Source: Enterobacter cloacae
GTDB taxonomy: Bacteria; Pseudomonadota; Gammaproteobacteria; Enterobacterales; Enterobacteriaceae
Assembly: GCA_014169315.1 (NCBI GenBank)
Contig: AP022133.1
Coordinates: 3,906,001 to 3,970,000, forward strand
Length of the DNA stretch: 64,000 nt
Direction of reading: 5' to 3'
Positions 8,856 through 16,914 of this stretch are shown here, piece by piece (within the stretch, counting starts at the first letter, position 1; every line of letters starts with the position of its first letter). A program made the translations under genes and the position numbers. The notes beneath the pieces are model-generated. The model was not told the DNA's origin, did not search any database, and worked only from the letters and a program-made list of their open reading frames with translations.

Positions 8856-9482
8856 TCACCCCCGGCTACAGCCGAAGTTACGATCTCCATCACCGAATAT
8901 TTTAGTTCTTACTTTGGTCATGTAATTCACCCTATTCATCAAATCGTTGTAAGTTTGCTCGAAATTGTTCCTTTTACGATTTAGGAGATACTTTCCATTT
9001 GATGGGTAATTAACTAGCTTCCCAGAGTCATCTATCGGGATACTAAGTGCACTGTACCAGGCTGTTGTTATCATTGTGCGTAACGTGTTACGATTCAAGT
9101 CGTAATCTCCCAGATGATAATAAGCATCCTGATTGAAGCATAATATTAAATGGTAATGCCGCTTTCCATTTTTAGTATATTCTCTGACCCATGCGTAACG
9201 TAAGGTGGAATGTCGGGTATCGGGCCATTCTTTCCGTTGAGTTTTGATATGTTTATCGTGCCCAAGCTTTGCTTTTAACGCACTGGTGAAACGAGATATA
9301 GCGCCAGAGTCTATTTTTGGTTGAAAGAATGGGTTGTCCAGACTCTCTGTATCTAGTGGATCATGTAAATCAACACGTATAATCATTGTATTAGGATGTT
9401 CATTGAGTGAATTATCAATAACCTGTTTGATTCTATCCCGATATAGAGATACATGTGATCCGAACTCACTGTTGTATGTCAT
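8856..9482 (-). CDS. YagK/YfjJ-like (inovirus Gp2 family) protein
   Basis: The 208-aa protein resembles the YagK/YfjJ C-terminal domain family, now often named inovirus Gp2-type. It contains HYHLILCFN at 109-117, a His-x-His-hydrophobic pattern reminiscent of rolling-circle replication initiators, preceded by IIRVDLHDP near residue 34. The role is presumed to be in replication or mobilisation of the island; no experimental function is known to me. Start at 9482 with AGGA 7 nt upstream. It lies downstream of the YfjI-like gene on the same strand, separated by about 125 bp with no recognised feature. Confidence 0.7.
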   Translation of the reverse strand: MTYNSEFGSHVSLYRDRIKQVIDNSLNEHPNTMIIRVDLHDPLDTESLDNPFFQPKIDSGAISRFTSALKAKLGHDKHIKTQRKEWPDTRHSTLRYAWVREYTKNGKRHYHLILCFNQDAYYHLGDYDLNRNTLRTMITTAWYSALSIPIDDSGKLVNYPSNGKYLLNRKRNNFEQTYNDLMNRVNYMTKVRTKIFGDGDRNFGCSRG

Positions 9483-9607
9483 ATAGTATCCTGTTTGATG
9501 ATATTGAAGTAAGTGATGGATTTAATATATATTACCTATCATGACAACAAACCATTAACTGAACTGGGCTCATTATTCATTTTTACTCTTGAATTAAATA
9601 CAATTAA

Positions 9608-11029
9608 TCAGAATGAAGTTGAGGCGTTCAAACCAGCGATAGCTATTAATGTGGTTTTCCCCTTTTTTCCCACAAGGATTTTATTTTGAGAGAATAATGT
9701 ACTGAGTAATTCATTTGCTTTACTACGATTCCTGAATTTGTTAGGGCCATATTGGAGGATGGTATTTTTAGTAATATAAGGTACAACAAGGCGATTACAA
9801 TGGTTTTTTATCCACCAATAAAGCTCATCAGCCTCCGAGATTGCCAGCGTGAATTCTTGAGGTTTAGAAAATATGTGGATGTACTCATTCACATACCAGG
9901 TAGTTATCTTCACAGCATCTTCGACTGCAGAAAGAGGTATATCGCCATCATTGCCATTAAAAAAATGCAGAAGAGCGGCTACTCTTGCCGTATTTTCTGC
10001 GACCTTAGATGCATAGTCTTTAAAGTCTGTTAAGGTGCCAAGTAAGCCCATATCTGACTCCACCTTGTTATAAAATTCTATCCAGCGACTTTCCGCTTCT
10101 ACAGAGAAACGCAGACAAAGACGATTATTTTGATTATATCTTGAAATATTTTCTTTAACTATCTCCATCAGTCGTTGATGGAATACCGGCAAATGTTCGC
10201 TTGAAATAACGGGACTGGAGATAATTCTGGAACCTTGTTTTGAATCAGGCTGACATATCAAGCACCGGGCGAAGAATCCGATACCTTTAGCTGCATCACC
10301 TTTACGTTGCAGATAACCTTTAAACACCTCAGGCTGAACCATCAATCCTAATGTTAGTCTGGCATTTTTGATTAATTTTTCCGGTTCGCTTTTCCTTTCC
10401 ACGGAAAATGTTGCACCATCCCACATTTTGTTGATAAAGGGGAGTTCGTTCAGCGTATAACCATTAAAAATAGTACCAGCTTCATCAGACATAATACCGA
10501 TAGAGCGCCAGTAACCACAGAGGTAATCCTTAATAGCCGCAGGTGTGGCGTCGTTAAATATCTGCTTGAATCTCACAGGTGCTTTACGTTGCAACTCCAG
10601 AAACTCTTTCAGACGTTCATTCGTTGCCGAGTGATCTTTATTTTTGCGAATATCTGACTTCAGTTTTGACATCAAGGCTTTCTTTTCAATGTTAAAAACC
10701 GTTTCTTCATTCCTCCAGACAACCAAGTCATGAGTATATTTTTCAAACCATTCTTCTTCCAGTTGATATAATGGCTTCATCAGTAGTTTGTCCACAGTAC
10801 TTTTGCGTTCACCAGATTCCGCCAGCGTCAGTAAGAAAAGCGATACCGGACTGCGCAGATTATTCAGTCGGCACACATCAATACGGTTCTGGCATGCAAG
10901 CGAAATAACCCCCAGTACCGATGCGGCAATCAAAGCCTGAGGAGCCTGCGTGTGCTGTTCCACTTCATAAACCGCATTTCTGATAATCTGAGGAAACGAA
11001 TCAATAGGAAAAGGACGAGCGTTAAACAT
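9608..11029 (-). CDS. YfjI-like DUF3987 protein
   Basis: The 473-aa protein is close in length and content to E. coli CP4-57 YfjI (DUF3987). A degenerate P-loop, AESGERKST at 70-78, replaces the strict Walker A form. A D-E pair follows in IMSDEAG, and the C-terminal 90 residues may form a winged helix. DUF3987 proteins are helicase/primase-like genes found beside AlpA regulators and integrases in satellites and islands, so a replication role is plausible. Start at 11029 has GAGG 6 nt upstream. It is followed by the YagK-like gene and preceded, after 135 bp, by alpA on the same strand. Confidence 0.75.
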   Translation of the reverse strand: MFNARPFPIDSFPQIIRNAVYEVEQHTQAPQALIAASVLGVISLACQNRIDVCRLNNLRSPVSLFLLTLAESGERKSTVDKLLMKPLYQLEEEWFEKYTHDLVVWRNEETVFNIEKKALMSKLKSDIRKNKDHSATNERLKEFLELQRKAPVRFKQIFNDATPAAIKDYLCGYWRSIGIMSDEAGTIFNGYTLNELPFINKMWDGATFSVERKSEPEKLIKNARLTLGLMVQPEVFKGYLQRKGDAAKGIGFFARCLICQPDSKQGSRIISSPVISSEHLPVFHQRLMEIVKENISRYNQNNRLCLRFSVEAESRWIEFYNKVESDMGLLGTLTDFKDYASKVAENTARVAALLHFFNGNDGDIPLSAVEDAVKITTWYVNEYIHIFSKPQEFTLAISEADELYWWIKNHCNRLVVPYITKNTILQYGPNKFRNRSKANELLSTLFSQNKILVGKKGKTTLIAIAGLNASTSF

Positions 11030-11164
11030 GCAATACCTCTAATAAAATTCACGTTAAAAACGTTTCGCTCAAGTTGCCATTCCGCTATTAATTGCAGAAA
11101 TAGCAGGATGAACACGGAGCATTCAGAAAAAAACAAAAAAATAAATGCACAAAACCTCTGGATC

Positions 11165-11401
11165 CTAACGTTCGTTAATCCAGCAAAGCAGATCGCTTAA
11201 CAACCAGCCACAGGACTTCAACCCAATAGACTTACGCAACGGAAACTGACCGACTTGCTCCAGTTTCCAAGCCGTTGAACGAGATATCGATGTGATGCAC
11301 TGACGTTCTTTTTCACGTACGAGGCGATCATGGGGTTCGCCATAGTTACGCAGGACCTGTAAACGTTCTTGTGGTGTTGGATAGTTGAATGTTGATTTCA
11401 T
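11165..11401 (-). CDS. AlpA-family excisionase/regulator
   Basis: The 78-aa protein is a small helix-turn-helix factor of the AlpA family: DRLVREKERQCITSISRSTA is the recognition-helix region and WLLSDLLCWINER the typical end, where the family selects Trp/Arg residues. AlpA regulates excision of CP4-57 by activating the nearby integrase gene; a similar role is inferred here. The start is well supported by GGAGG 6 nt upstream of the ATG at 11401. It heads the YfjI/YagK cluster. Confidence 0.8.
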   Translation of the reverse strand: MKSTFNYPTPQERLQVLRNYGEPHDRLVREKERQCITSISRSTAWKLEQVGQFPLRKSIGLKSCGWLLSDLLCWINER

Positions 11402-11479
11402 GTTGCCTCCTTCGTTTCAGTGAAAGCAGCATGTCTCAGTTTACGAGGATGTGAAAGGAACGGCCTCGCTATTAAGGCC

Positions 11480-11910
11480 TTAATAAGGGGCCGAGTATTA
11501 GAGATAAGTGACCGCAACTTGCTTGACACATACCGAGCATTACCACGCCTGATGAGCCAGACAAAGCGAAAGATAAAGTCAGCAGCGGCAGACGGTGCTT
11601 ACGATGTGAACTACTGTCACGACTGTCTAAAGAGGAAGAAAATCAGGCCGATGATACCGTTGCTTAGCGGGGCGGTGTACTGGTCTCTGGAGAGGAATCA
11701 AGTGGTGGCGTACCAGCGATTAACGGGGAACAATAAGGAATGAAAATAGAAAGTAGGCTAACACCTGCGTTCGTTGGCGGAAACTGCAATGGCGCGGGTG
11801 AAGGGGGTGAATAAAATGACGATACTGCCTATGCCGGTCAATGTGGGGATTGCCTGAGATATAGGAACAAGGACTTTGCCGCTCTCAAAAATGATTTATT
11901 CAACAAAGCC
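11480..11910 (+). mobile_element. degenerate IS903-like (IS5 family) remnant
   Basis: The 3' part of an IS903-type transposase survives in two frames. About 11500-11740 encodes KIKSAAADGAYDVNYCHD and then VVAYQRLTGNN; 11770-11857 encodes the tail AETAMARVKGVNKM ending VNVGIA and a stop. These match conserved parts of IS903 transposases including the catalytic Asp of ADGAYD. The element ends in an 18-bp inverted repeat, GATTTATTCAACAAAGCC, at 11893-11910, the IS903/IS5-type end. The 5' part and the left inverted repeat are missing, and frames are broken, so it is inactive. Confidence 0.75.
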
Positions 11911-11950
11911 CCTCCAAATCATAACGATCATATCCACTTAAAATCCCCGG

Positions 11951-12823
11951 TCATATAGAAACATTTTTTAGCCATCGACGAACGGTCTCAGAATTAAATT
12001 TATATTTCCCACCATACTTATTTTTATTGAGACTGGTTAAGATATCAGCCATCGTTGTAAAGTTAACATTCCCTTCATTATCCAAACAATATTCATTCAG
12101 CAATATGTACAAAGCCAAATGTTCTATTTTTGAATAACGGCTTCCACTTTCTACCTTTTCAAGGCTAGGTGAAACAGTCAATATACATGCTAATTTTTCG
12201 ATATCATCAACATTCATGTATAGGTTATTAATGCTAACTTCAATCACTTCTTTAAATGTCAAAAAATCGTTTTCATCATGTCCAATGACTTTCAAAAAAG
12301 ATGAGTTATCGTCATCTGAGAAAAAAGGATTTGCATTGAATACTTTATAATCACTTTTTACAAACTTTGTGGTTGCACCTGGTTTAACCTGCCAATACCC
12401 GTACGCGTAACCATCGTAATAAAGCTGATCATCACCGATGGGAATATAGCAAATCTCGGCACCCTTTTTCCTTCGAAACTGTCTAACATTAGTCAAATTA
12501 GATTTGTTTTTTTGATAAGAATCAAGTTCATTAATTATTTCATTTTTCCTATCTTCAATAAACCCTCCGTATTGCTCAATGTTATCCATTAAGCTATTAG
12601 GTGTACTAATACCTGTATAAATATAGTCGTCATTCGTCTTTAATGCGGAATCATCCACATTATGAATAGTACATGATAACTGACATAAACATCCTTCAAA
12701 ATGTACATAAAGAGGGAGCTTATCATCACACCAAAGATCTATGACTTTATCCAATTCAGTGCCACACTGAACTACAATACTTTCTACAGTAACAAACTTA
12801 TTTCCAGTTTCCACAATGATCAT
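11951..12823 (-). CDS. hypothetical protein, unknown function
   Basis: This A/T-rich gene encodes 290 aa that I do not recognise. It starts at an ATG with GAGGG 5 nt upstream. The protein is acidic in the middle (SDDDNSSFLKVIGHDENDF), has no signal peptide or membrane segment, and ends with a region (ADILTSLNKNKYGGKYKFNS, then ETVRRWLKN) that looks like a small helix-turn-helix. Similar C-terminal helices occur in phage or plasmid replication and regulatory proteins, but this is speculative. It stands alone between the IS903 scar and a small gene on the other strand; base composition differs strongly from the core genes, so it is foreign cargo. Confidence 0.6.
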   Translation of the reverse strand: MIIVETGNKFVTVESIVVQCGTELDKVIDLWCDDKLPLYVHFEGCLCQLSCTIHNVDDSALKTNDDYIYTGISTPNSLMDNIEQYGGFIEDRKNEIINELDSYQKNKSNLTNVRQFRRKKGAEICYIPIGDDQLYYDGYAYGYWQVKPGATTKFVKSDYKVFNANPFFSDDDNSSFLKVIGHDENDFLTFKEVIEVSINNLYMNVDDIEKLACILTVSPSLEKVESGSRYSKIEHLALYILLNEYCLDNEGNVNFTTMADILTSLNKNKYGGKYKFNSETVRRWLKNVSI

Positions 12824-12952
12824 TTACCCTCAGAATAAAAAATTCACTGCCTCTATGGTTTTGATAGTGTTTTAATACATTACACAGTGAGACCTATTGC
12901 CCAATTCAGTCAGTACTACTATAATCAAATTGGATCCATTAAGGAACAGCCC

Positions 12953-13111
12953 ATGCACAAACAACCAATGTCATCCTTCGTTACTAAAGAACAAATCTAC
13001 CGCGCCGTTGCCAGCTCGACCGCGATAGAAACCGGTGCTCCTGTGCACAAAATTGAGCAGCAGCTTAAACGCAATCAGGCACTGGCGAAAGCCGTTGGCC
13101 TCGCCCGCTAG
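12953..13111 (+). CDS. small 52-aa protein convergent with fic
   Basis: The reading frame is open from 12887, but the ATG at 12953 has AGGA 7 nt upstream and is preferred. The 52-aa product is helical and basic at the end (KIEQQLKRNQALAKAVGLAR). It contains SSTAIETG, loosely like the S/T-xxx-E-G/N inhibitory motif of class I Fic antitoxins (VbhA type), with Thr in the last position. It overlaps the end of the convergent fic gene by 4 nt instead of preceding it, which is unlike known vbhA-vbhT order. An antitoxin role is a guess. Confidence 0.5.
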   Translation: MHKQPMSSFVTKEQIYRAVASSTAIETGAPVHKIEQQLKRNQALAKAVGLAR

Positions 13112-13722
13112 TCTGGCAAGATATCGCTCACCAGCTGCATCATAGGGCTGTAGTTCCCTGATACGCCTGCCTGTATTGCCTTGAAGTAAAACGCCTTATG
13201 CTCATCCCACAGGCTGTAGTCCAGTAAGCCCTTTCCCGCCAGAACCGACAACACATCGCAAAGCAATCTCGACAGACGCCCGTTACCTTCTCTGAATGGG
13301 TGGATCAAAATAAATTCCACATGGCATTCAGCCAGATAACGAACCAGCTCCGGACGAGCCAAGGATTTCAGTTCACCAGACCGGGAAAGAAACTGCTTCT
13401 CGAAACCATCAAGCAGCAGCGGAATCCTGTCGGCAGCGGCAAACTGAAAGCCGTCCTTAGTCAGGTTAGTGTTACGCAGCCTCCCTGCCCAGTCATATAC
13501 ATTCCCCAACCATTGGCGATGCCACGTGCTGATGTGATCAAAAGCTAGCACCTCAGGCGGCTGGCCCTCGATAAATAGCTGCTCATACAGCATCAGCAGC
13601 AAGCCAGACTCCAGCGCCTCCATTTCCTGCTCATCAATGATCCCCAGCTTATTGGCAAGCACTAGGTCGTTTGAGCCTGGCTGATATCGCTCTTCTGCTG
13701 AATTAAGCTCATATCTTGACAA
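13108..13722 (-). CDS. fic: Fic-domain AMP-transferase (toxin-like)
   Basis: The 204-aa protein is a Fic/DOC enzyme with the complete active-site motif HPFREGNGRLSR at 141-152; the histidine and the anion-binding GNGR loop are intact, so it could transfer AMP from ATP to target proteins. The start is best placed at TTG 13722: GGAGG lies 7 nt upstream inside the last codons of the integrase gene, and the TTG is 4 nt past the integrase stop. Translation is therefore probably coupled to the integrase. No classical antitoxin gene precedes it, nor did I find an internal S/T-xxx-E-G/N segment with confidence. The other candidate is the small convergent gene. Confidence 0.85.
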   Translation of the reverse strand: MSRYELNSAEERYQPGSNDLVLANKLGIIDEQEMEALESGLLLMLYEQLFIEGQPPEVLAFDHISTWHRQWLGNVYDWAGRLRNTNLTKDGFQFAAADRIPLLLDGFEKQFLSRSGELKSLARPELVRYLAECHVEFILIHPFREGNGRLSRLLCDVLSVLAGKGLLDYSLWDEHKAFYFKAIQAGVSGNYSPMMQLVSDILPD

Positions 13723-13726
13723 GTCC

Positions 13727-15043
13727 TTACCTCCGTCCAAACAAGTTCACAACGTTGTTTTCCTGCTGCCGTTGATAGTTGTTGACCCGATCCTCCCAAA
13801 TCTCAAGCGCCCTGCGTTTTTCAGTCAAGTAATCATAACGGTCATAGTGTTTCGAGCTGACATCGTTCAAAGCGTGATTCTGAATACGGTCGCGGATCTC
13901 TTTGCTGATCCCCGCCTCCCCCATCAGCGTTTTACAGGTACGACGTAAATCTCGCGCCGTGAAAACTTTAAACTCAGGATTAAAGGCCCGAAAATACATG
14001 ATGGAACGCGCCAGACTATCCGTGCGCACTGGGCGCTCACCGTTCGTTGATAACGGAAAAATAAAGGGACTGTTACTTTCCTTAGTCAGCTCTTTAACTG
14101 AGGCTAATTCCTGTAGTGCCGATTCAGTCAGCGGGATCAGATGCTCACGCTTGTTTTTCGATACATCGGCTATGACCAGCAACGTCTTTTGTTGCCAATC
14201 AATAGCACTCCACTGGCTGGCAATCATTTCAAACGGACGCTGTCCACCAGCATAAACACAGAAGCGAATCAGATGCTGCATCAGCGGCCCAACGTTGGTG
14301 GCCTCGACGAACTGTTCCATGACAACACGCAACTCTTCCAGCGTTAACCATGTATCACCCACTTTTTCCGCCGAAGACTGTTTCGGTATGGCCGAGACCG
14401 GGTTAACTTCAAGACCAAACGTGATACCCACGCTGGTATTCATCGGATCGTTATCGGCTTTAAGCCCATAGTTGAATGCCGCCATCAGATAGGAACGAAT
14501 TCGGTTTGCATGGACCACCGCATCACGCTGGATAATGCCTGACAAGATCGTTTTGATCTGTAAGGGCGTGACATCTTTCGCTTTGGTCTCGCGAGGAATG
14601 ACTGAATAGCACTCTTTTTCAAGACGCTTCAGTACATCGGCCCAGGTCCGCTTATTGTCGAGCTTCATCTTATTAACGTAACCATGCACCAGTTCTTCAA
14701 ACGATCCTTGAGAACGATGGATCTGCATGATGTGCTGTTCGGCCAGGCGCTGTTGCTCAAGCTCTTGCTGGGGCTCTTTTCCTTCAACAAGCCAGGCACC
14801 ATACTTTTTCGCCAGCTCATTGGCCGTCACCAGTTTCATCTCAGGCCAGATGCCCAACTGGATGAACTTCTCTTTCTTCCCTTTCTCAACGTAATAACGG
14901 AAATAAAAAACTTTGCTGCCTGAAGGCTGAACCTTGACGCCAAGCCTGCCAGTACCACGTTGAGCACTGTTGCTCCACACGTAGTACGCCGTGCTTTTAG
15001 TCTTCAATCCACGTATAGCAGTCTCGGTAAGATTAGCGGCCAT
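13727..15043 (-). CDS. P4-type tyrosine integrase
   Basis: The 438-aa site-specific recombinase has an N-terminal DUF4102-like arm-binding domain (LTETAIRGLKTKSTAYYVWS) and a C-terminal catalytic domain: Arg in GGQRPFEM, RDLRRT, then NHAL and the nucleophile Tyr in KHYDRY. It integrates and helps excise the island at the ileX tRNA, whose 3' copy is 200 bp upstream. The start at 15043 (MAANLTE) has AAGG about 9 nt upstream and fits family length; 15088 would be a longer alternative. The leader holds repeated 11-bp motifs. The last codons contain the fic ribosome binding site. Confidence 0.92.
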   Translation of the reverse strand: MAANLTETAIRGLKTKSTAYYVWSNSAQRGTGRLGVKVQPSGSKVFYFRYYVEKGKKEKFIQLGIWPEMKLVTANELAKKYGAWLVEGKEPQQELEQQRLAEQHIMQIHRSQGSFEELVHGYVNKMKLDNKRTWADVLKRLEKECYSVIPRETKAKDVTPLQIKTILSGIIQRDAVVHANRIRSYLMAAFNYGLKADNDPMNTSVGITFGLEVNPVSAIPKQSSAEKVGDTWLTLEELRVVMEQFVEATNVGPLMQHLIRFCVYAGGQRPFEMIASQWSAIDWQQKTLLVIADVSKNKREHLIPLTESALQELASVKELTKESNSPFIFPLSTNGERPVRTDSLARSIMYFRAFNPEFKVFTARDLRRTCKTLMGEAGISKEIRDRIQNHALNDVSSKHYDRYDYLTEKRRALEIWEDRVNNYQRQQENNVVNLFGRR

Positions 15044-15068
15044 GAGTTTACCTTTCTGAAAATAAGCG

Positions 15069-15114
15069 TTACCTGACCCGATGCCCATTTTGGGTCAGGT
15101 AATGGGTCAGGTAA
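15069..15114. promoter_or_regulatory. repeated 11-bp motif upstream of int (operator or arm sites)
   Basis: One inverted copy (TTACCTGACCC, 15069-15079) and two tandem direct copies (TGGGTCAGGTAA, 15091-15102 and 15103-15114) lie just before the integrase start. This arrangement suggests binding sites for the integrase itself (arm sites, autoregulation) or for AlpA. No direct evidence distinguishes the two. Confidence 0.55.
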
Positions 15115-15240
15115 CGATAGTACAATGAGGAGACGAGACAACCAATCAGAAACAAAAACAACATCATAACTGATTGATTATAGACAATTAAAAATACAAT
15201 AAGCGTCAATAGCGAACGATTAGAAGCATGCCGATTTTAT

Positions 15241-15287
15241 GACTCATAATCGCTTGGTCGCTGGTTCAAGTCCAGCAGGGGCCACCA
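15241..15287 (+). tRNA. 3' fragment of tRNA-Ile2 (ileX, CAT), island attachment site
   Basis: The 47 nt from GACTCATAATCGC to CAGGGGCCACCA match the anticodon arm through CCA end of E. coli ileX as I recall it. The 5' half (acceptor strand, D arm) is absent: the bases before 15241 do not fit. It is therefore a direct-repeat attachment copy, not a functional tRNA. The intact gene should lie at the other end of the island, left of the window. The next genes (DnaJ-like, yqjH, yqjI) match the neighbourhood downstream of ileX in E. coli. Confidence 0.85.
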
Positions 15288-15313
15288 AATTTTAGATTTA
15301 AAATCATATGATT

Positions 15314-15340
15314 AAGCCACTCGACAGAGTGGCTTTTTTA
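15314..15340 (+). terminator. rho-independent terminator after ileX copy
   Basis: AAGCCACT / AGTGGCTT stem with a 6-nt loop and a run of six T. It is the normal tRNA gene terminator left in place. From here to 15744 there is no convincing gene; a weak 88-codon frame on the minus strand is rejected. Confidence 0.75.
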
Positions 15341-15744
15341 TACTTTGAATCTGGAGTGGCGGTAAAATGGCGATAGAAACCGCTACACACCACAATTGGC
15401 TTAGTCTCTCGATCAGCGCAGCACTCACCCCAGCATCTGCTTTCGTCGCAATTTGCCTTTTCATCATCCGTTGAGTGGTTAGATTGGCGTCAAAAGTCCA
15501 GGACCAGAAAAAATGAAGTTCTCGCTTTATACAAGATCGCTGCTCACGAGTGTGTAAGTCTCCCGATAGTCGTTCCACACACCTCCTTCCAGAAGGATCG
15601 CGACAAACTTATCTTATCTTCATAAACCCTAAAAACTAAAGAAATCCCCCATCGCGCCGATCATCATCCGTGTGTATTATTTCCTGTAGCTTTTACAACA
15701 ACTAACCTTAACTCAAATACTTAAGCGCCAAAGCGAAAGGCATC

Positions 15745-16914
15745 ATGAGCACACCGATCAAACGGCTAGAAATCATTAAAAATGCCATTGAACTGGAAGA
15801 TGACGACATCATCCAGAGCCAGCTGACACGGCTGAAAAATGAAGCGTTTGACGATGAGCTACAGGCAATCGTCGTGGCGCTTGAGCAGAAAAACTATACC
15901 GCCGCCATTGCGGCCATCACCGCCTGGCTACAGAGCCAGCGCGCCATTACACAATGGCGTGACCCACAGGTGGCGGCCAGCAAACTGGAGCTTAAAGCAC
16001 TGGAAGAGCGTCTGCGCGATCTGATTGACCGCCGCAATGCGCGGGTACAACAGCTTGATGAGTTCAACGATCTCTATTTCTCCCGCCTCGGGCCGCTGAT
16101 GCAGCAGATCCTCGCCCTGCGTAAGCAGCTTGCCGAGCTAAACCTGCGTCGTCAGCAGGCAGAGGCACGTCGCCGGGAAGAGGATTACCGTCGCTGCCAG
16201 CTCTATATGGCGCAGGCGGTGGAAGTACTGGCAACGCTCACCCAACGCTGGCGCGACCTGCCTGCCGACTCCGTGCAAGCCGCTGAGGCACGCAAGCACC
16301 TGCAACAACAAAGCAATCTGATCGCCAACCTGCTGGCCGAAGCGCTGGAGCTGGAAAGCGGGCTCACGCGCGAAGAAGAGCCGGCACGCCAGGCGCGTGA
16401 CGATGCCAACGAAGAGTACGAGAAATACCGCGAGCAGCACCACGACGCCGAAATTCGTCTGCGTAAAGGAAAGAACCTTTCGGAAGACGATCAGAACGAG
16501 CTGAAACGCCTCTGGCGTCAGGCGAGCAAACTGTGCCACCCGGACCTGGTTGCGGACGATCTGAAAGAAGAAGCCAACACGATGATGGTGCAGCTCAACC
16601 AGGCGAAACAGCGCGGAGATGTGAAAGCTATCCGCTCACTGGTGGCACGTCTGCAGCAGGGCTTTGAGCCACTGATGGCGAGCGACAGGCTGAACGATCT
16701 GGAGCGTATCCGCAAAAAAATGGCGCAGGTTCGCGAGCAAATCGACATCCTGGTGAATGAGCTGGCAGAACTTGAGAAAGAGGAATCCTGGCTGCTGGTT
16801 TCATCGCTGAGCAATATGGAAGCCTATTTTGCTCAGCAGGAGAAAGCGCTGTACGACGTCCGCGCCTCGCTCGAACACCAGGTGAACGAAGCGCAGCTGG
16901 ATTCAGCAGCCTGA
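15745..16914 (+). CDS. J-domain coiled-coil protein
   Basis: The 389-aa cytoplasmic protein is mostly predicted coiled coil (Glu/Arg/Leu/Gln-rich, residues 75-245 and 310-385). Near residue 255-295 it has a J-domain: LWRQASKLCHPDL, with the HPD tripeptide at 265-267 needed to stimulate Hsp70 ATPase. The J-domain lies in the C-terminal half and not at the N-terminus as in DnaJ. It is probably a DnaK co-chaperone of unknown client. AAGG lies 7 nt before the start. Its stop directly abuts the convergent yqjH stop. I recall related proteins in Enterobacter and relatives but no symbol. Confidence 0.75.
   Translation: MSTPIKRLEIIKNAIELEDDDIIQSQLTRLKNEAFDDELQAIVVALEQKNYTAAIAAITAWLQSQRAITQWRDPQVAASKLELKALEERLRDLIDRRNARVQQLDEFNDLYFSRLGPLMQQILALRKQLAELNLRRQQAEARRREEDYRRCQLYMAQAVEVLATLTQRWRDLPADSVQAAEARKHLQQQSNLIANLLAEALELESGLTREEEPARQARDDANEEYEKYREQHHDAEIRLRKGKNLSEDDQNELKRLWRQASKLCHPDLVADDLKEEANTMMVQLNQAKQRGDVKAIRSLVARLQQGFEPLMASDRLNDLERIRKKMAQVREQIDILVNELAELEKEESWLLVSSLSNMEAYFAQQEKALYDVRASLEHQVNEAQLDSAA

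Noticed and set aside
11420..11743. 107-codon frame as an independent gene
   Set aside because: Its middle and end are clearly IS903 transposase sequence and its 5' part is noise; it is part of the IS remnant.
13727..15043. integrase as part of a second, complete prophage
   Set aside because: No capsid, tail or lysis genes are present in the window; the content fits a CP4/P4-like island.
15241..15287. functional tRNA gene
   Set aside because: The 5' half including the acceptor strand and D arm is missing; it is only an attachment-site copy.
15312..15578. 88-codon open frame on the minus strand right of the tRNA fragment
   Set aside because: It runs through the tRNA terminator, has no recognisable protein pattern and no good ribosome binding site; treated as non-coding.
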